Part shown: piece after piece, positions 6,150-7,938 of the stretch
Layout: each line of letters begins with the position of its first letter
Numbering within the stretch: the stretch's first letter is position 1
Assembly: GCA_003176075.1 (NCBI GenBank)
Contig: PSRN01000053.1
Span: 1 to 7,938 of the forward strand
Length of the DNA: 7,938 nt
DNA from: Bdellovibrio sp.
GTDB lineage: Bacteria > Bdellovibrionota > Bdellovibrionia > Bdellovibrionales > Bdellovibrionaceae
Direction of reading: 5' to 3'
Translations under genes and position numbers: made by a program
The notes under the pieces: generated by a model
The model's database searches: none
Seen by the model: the letters and a program-made list of their open reading frames with translations, nothing else
Told to the model about the DNA's origin: nothing

Positions 6150-6569
6150 TTATTTTGTCAGCTCTTTGCGCGCGTCCGAGAAAGACTTTTCAAGTTGCTC
6201 CCAGGCGTTGGATACACCGCTCTGGAGCTTCGACCAGGCCTGACCCGAGGACCCTTTCAGGCGCTTGAGTTCCGCTTCAAACGACTTTTGCTGCCTTTCA
6301 ATCTCATTGACCTGTGAGGTTGTCACATTCGTGGCCGTCTCTTGCAGCTGTTTGAGCTGATTTCTTGCCGTGTTGAGGTGGTTATCCATTGTTTGGATAA
6401 AGGCGTCACGTTGCTCCTTAGTATATTCGATGGCGGTGTTGGCAGCGTCCTGAGTCTTTTGCTTCACCTCCGTGCCTGTCGTCTTTCCCCAGGACGAAAG
6501 AATCGGACACAACCCCAGCACCAGAATTACCCCGACCAGCCACGGTGCCCGCTTTTGCTTTCTATTCAT
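6150..6569 (-). CDS. Small secreted coiled-coil protein, first gene of a two-gene operon
   Basis: This 139-residue protein has a signal sequence (MNRKQKR, then hydrophobic WLVGVILVLGL at 10-20, likely cleavage near 28). The rest, from about residue 32, is almost entirely charged helix: DAANTAIEYTKEQRDAFIQTMDNHL, QLKQLQETATNV, ERQQKSFEAELKRLK, then GSSGQAWSKLQSGVSNAWEQLEKSFSDARKEL. The final segment, with Trp at 112 and 123, matches a widespread group of short periplasmic coiled-coil proteins with no assigned function. Cys21 is not in a proper lipobox because the preceding residue is Leu, so it is probably a soluble or peripheral periplasmic protein. The start is supported by AGGAGA (6576-6581), six bases upstream. 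The stop is 13 bp before the GT-C-like gene. The long stretch upstream holds GC-rich repeats that would form its leader. Confidence 0.8.
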   Translation of the reverse strand: MNRKQKRAPWLVGVILVLGLCPILSSWGKTTGTEVKQKTQDAANTAIEYTKEQRDAFIQTMDNHLNTARNQLKQLQETATNVTTSQVNEIERQQKSFEAELKRLKGSSGQAWSKLQSGVSNAWEQLEKSFSDARKELTK

Positions 6570-6591
6570 AAGATTTCTCCTGTGTGAGTGT

Positions 6592-6693
6592 CCAAGTCGG
6601 TGCCTTCAGCACCTCCGCATTTCCCAAGTCGGTGCCTTCGCCACAAGTACCCGTGGCGGCTTCGCCGCCCACGCTGGCTTCAGCACCTCCGCA
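6592..6693. repeat. Modular GC-rich repeat: one intact 28-bp unit and one split by a 42-bp insertion
   Basis: Two units share the left module CCAAGTCGGTGCCTTC (6592-6607 and 6624-6639) and the right module CTTCAGCACCTCCGCA (6604-6619 and 6678-6693). In the first unit the modules overlap at CTTC to make 28 continuous bases. In the second they are separated by 38 bases, and CTTC is present on both sides (6636-6639 and 6678-6681), as if 42 bp had been inserted with a 4-bp duplication. The inserted stretch contains the palindrome GGCGGC-TTC-GCCGCC (6655-6669) and GCCAC (6640-6644) facing GTGGC (6653-6657). The intact unit itself folds as GGTGC-CTTCA-GCACC. This resembles an interspersed palindromic (REP/BIME-like) repeat in the leader of the coiled-coil gene. 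Confidence 0.7.
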
Positions 6694-6705
6694 GATCACT
6701 TTAGT

Positions 6706-6748
6706 CCGGTGGAGTCTTGGACACAAGTCTTGACGGGGTCCAAACCGG
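6706..6748. other. Nested dyad in the divergent intergenic region
   Basis: TTGGAC at 6717-6722 pairs with GTCCAA at 6738-6743, and the arms continue outward with CCGGT (6706-6710) against ACCGG (6744-6748), leaving GGAGTC bulged on the left. This gives 11 base pairs round a 15-nt loop. It lies between the divergent genes at 6569 and 6857, about 110 bp before the Lon-domain start, where an operator or leader hairpin would be expected. No convincing promoter boxes can be placed nearby. Confidence 0.3.
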
Positions 6749-6856
6749 GGTGACCCTTAGTTCAAAATGAGACGACCAAGAAGAACCAAGACCACACCGC
6801 TTTTGACCCGCGATTTTTTACCCCGGAAAAAGACAAACAAGTTATCATTGAAAGAG

Positions 6857-7468
6857 ATGAAGCTTTTTGTCTTTCCCTTGGGACAAAGTCTTTTACATCC
6901 GGGCAGTTCAAAGCCTCTCAATGTGTACGAACCAAGATATCTCCGTATGGTCCGCGATTCGCTGGATGAAAATACGCCGATTGCCGTCGGTTTCGGCGAA
7001 CAGCCGGAGCTGGAGATCAAGACGGAAAATGGAATGTCTGTTCCTTTTCTTCGCGAAGTCGTTGGCTTTGGTTATCCCGAAGTTCTCGAACAGCGCATGG
7101 ATGGAAGCATGCTGATTCTGATCCCCTGCGAGGGAAAAGCCAGGCTGGGACCGATTGTTGATGACCGGCGTCCTTATTTGGTCGTTGAAGGGCGAAGGGT
7201 GGAGGAAAAGACCGAGCTGGAAGCCAGCCATGCCATTGCTTACTTGAACCTCCAGCGCCTGCTTGTTCGTTGGATTGGTACCCACATTCAAGATCAACAA
7301 ATCCAGGATCAATTCGTGAATACGTTGAGAGGCCCCATTGAAGTCGTGGGGGCCGCCGTGAGCTATTTGGTGAAAGACGCTGATTTGCAGCAGGAGATTC
7401 TTGAACTCAACGATATCAACGGCAAGATCGATTTTATTGGGCGGGTCTTGGTCTCAGGCGGGCTCTGA
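6857..7468 (+). CDS. Stand-alone Lon N-terminal (substrate-binding) domain protein
   Basis: The 203-residue product matches the LON substrate-binding domain (PF02190): it opens MKLFVFPLGQSLLHPGSSKP and continues LNVYEPRYLRMVRDSL (21-36), the FPL...PG...L.+YEPRY signature at the start of the domain. It ends with a helical part resembling the family's C-terminal bundle, DADLQQEILELNDINGKIDFIGRVL. There is no AAA ATPase or Ser-Lys protease domain, so this is the short form found as a separate gene in many bacteria. Its function is unsettled, with a substrate-recognition or adaptor role usually supposed. An in-frame ATG at 6767 would add 30 basic residues unlike the family. I prefer 6857 on homology, although neither start has a good ribosome site. 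It is divergent from the 6569 gene. Confidence 0.85.
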   Translation: MKLFVFPLGQSLLHPGSSKPLNVYEPRYLRMVRDSLDENTPIAVGFGEQPELEIKTENGMSVPFLREVVGFGYPEVLEQRMDGSMLILIPCEGKARLGPIVDDRRPYLVVEGRRVEEKTELEASHAIAYLNLQRLLVRWIGTHIQDQQIQDQFVNTLRGPIEVVGAAVSYLVKDADLQQEILELNDINGKIDFIGRVLVSGGL

Positions 7469-7585
7469 ACTTTGGGAATCACCTGCTCCATCTCATTGTC
7501 TTTTTCCTTGTTCAGTTTAAGTTTGGCTTGCCCGTAGGTCATGTTCAACAGCTCTGAAAATTACGGTTGCTAAACTCCCTTTTTT
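7469..7585. other. Intergenic spacer without a recognised element
   Basis: These 117 bases between the Lon-domain gene and the second ATPase hold no hairpin with a T-tract, no clear promoter and no Shine-Dalgarno sequence before the ATG at 7586. A T-run (7580-7585) directly precedes that start codon. Confidence 0.4.
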
Positions 7586-7938
7586 ATGCAAAAACGAATC
7601 ATGTATCCACGAAATTATAAGCCCCTGAAAAATAAGAGTTTTTTCTTATTTGGACCGCGGGGAACCGGCAAAACGACCTGGCTCAAGGCGCATTATTCGA
7701 ATGCCTTCTTTGTCGATCTGTTGAATGCTGAAACCTATCGGATTCTTCTCGGAAACCCTCACCGCTTGGAATCCCTAATCCCTGCCAAAACTACAACCGT
7801 GGTCATTGATGAGGTTCAAAAGGTGCCGGCACTTTTGGACGAGGTCCATCGCTTAATTGAATCCCGGCGATGGATTTTTATTTTGACGGGCAGCTCAGCG
7901 CGAAAGCTGCGAAGGGGTGGTGTCAATTTGCTGGCGGG
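7586..7938 (+). CDS. AAA_14 / DUF4143 family ATPase, N-terminal part (3' end outside window)
   Basis: The frame is open from the ATG at 7586 to the window edge, giving 117 full codons. It encodes the P-loop domain of a second ATPase of the family: Walker A GPRGTGKTT (23-31) after the strand KSFFLFG, Walker B VVIDEVQKVPALLDEVHRLI (72-91), and the sensor segment ILTGSSARKLRRGGVNLLAG just before the edge. The PRGTGKT(T/S)WL form and TGSSARKL motif place it in a different subgroup from the ATPase at 2068-3240 (PRQVGKTT, TGSARLDLF), so it is not a recent duplicate. The expected DUF4143 half lies beyond the window. A second in-frame ATG at 7601 is an alternative start; neither has a ribosome site. 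It is cut by the window edge, with no sign of decay in the part seen. Confidence 0.88.
   Translation, partial: MQKRIMYPRNYKPLKNKSFFLFGPRGTGKTTWLKAHYSNAFFVDLLNAETYRILLGNPHRLESLIPAKTTTVVIDEVQKVPALLDEVHRLIESRRWIFILTGSSARKLRRGGVNLLA

Noticed and set aside
6592..6693. CRISPR array
   Set aside because: Only two repeat units, one split internally, with a 4-bp spacing and no cas genes; it fits an interspersed palindromic repeat better.
6767..6856. Longer N-terminus for the Lon-domain protein from the ATG at 6767
   Set aside because: The extra 30 residues are basic and unlike the family, which begins at MKLFVFPLG; no ribosome site supports the upstream ATG.
7363..7548. 61-codon minus-strand frame across the end of the Lon-domain gene (MNMTYGQAKLKLNKEKD...)
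   Set aside because: The first ~25 residues look protein-like, but more than half of the frame is antisense to the Lon-domain gene, and there is no recognised motif.

Overview
The window is a stretch of bacterial chromosome of about 50% GC with short intergenic gaps. Signal peptides, a secreted coiled-coil protein and a large polytopic membrane protein point to a Gram-negative-type organism. DUF366 beside queC, the GT-C-like membrane protein and the AAA_14/DUF4143 ATPases would suit a deltaproteobacterial, Bdellovibrionota-like or candidate-phylum genome. That placement is an inference and no marker gene here settles it. I see no tRNA, rRNA, CRISPR array or complete insertion sequence.

Layout, left to right. 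(1) 1-528 (+): the C-terminal part of a HEAT-repeat-like protein cut by the window edge. (2) 529-803: a gene-free leader with a 20-bp-period tandem repeat that resembles a solo IS end, a hairpin, and two successive 14-bp tandem duplications, the second of which carries the ribosome site of the next gene. (3) 804-2056 (+): queC (7-cyano-7-deazaguanine synthase) overlapping a DUF366 gene, a compact translationally coupled pair. (4) 2068-3240 (-): a complete AAA_14/DUF4143 ATPase converging on DUF366 with an 11-bp gap. (5) 3425-4432 (-): an unrecognised exported/membrane protein. (6) 4640-6136 and 6150-6569 (-): a probable two-gene operon whose first gene encodes a small secreted coiled-coil protein and whose second encodes a GT-C-like integral membrane protein. 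(7) 6570-6856: a divergent control region containing a modular GC-rich repeat with a 42-bp insertion and a nested dyad. (8) 6857-7468 (+): a stand-alone Lon N-terminal-domain protein. (9) 7586-7938 (+): the 5' part of a second AAA_14 ATPase, cut by the right edge.

Functionally, only queC-DUF366 suggests a shared pathway (7-deazapurine/queuosine metabolism). The minus-strand genes look like envelope functions. The two AAA_14 ATPases belong to a family that is scattered and frequently exchanged between genomes. The most distinctive non-coding signals are a 53-nt repeat (49/53 identical, built round an inverted repeat) that sits upstream of two minus-strand genes, and the modular repeat with a hairpin-bearing insertion at 6592-6693. 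I found no complete new multi-gene system. The best candidates for follow-up are these two repeats and the queC-DUF366 pair.
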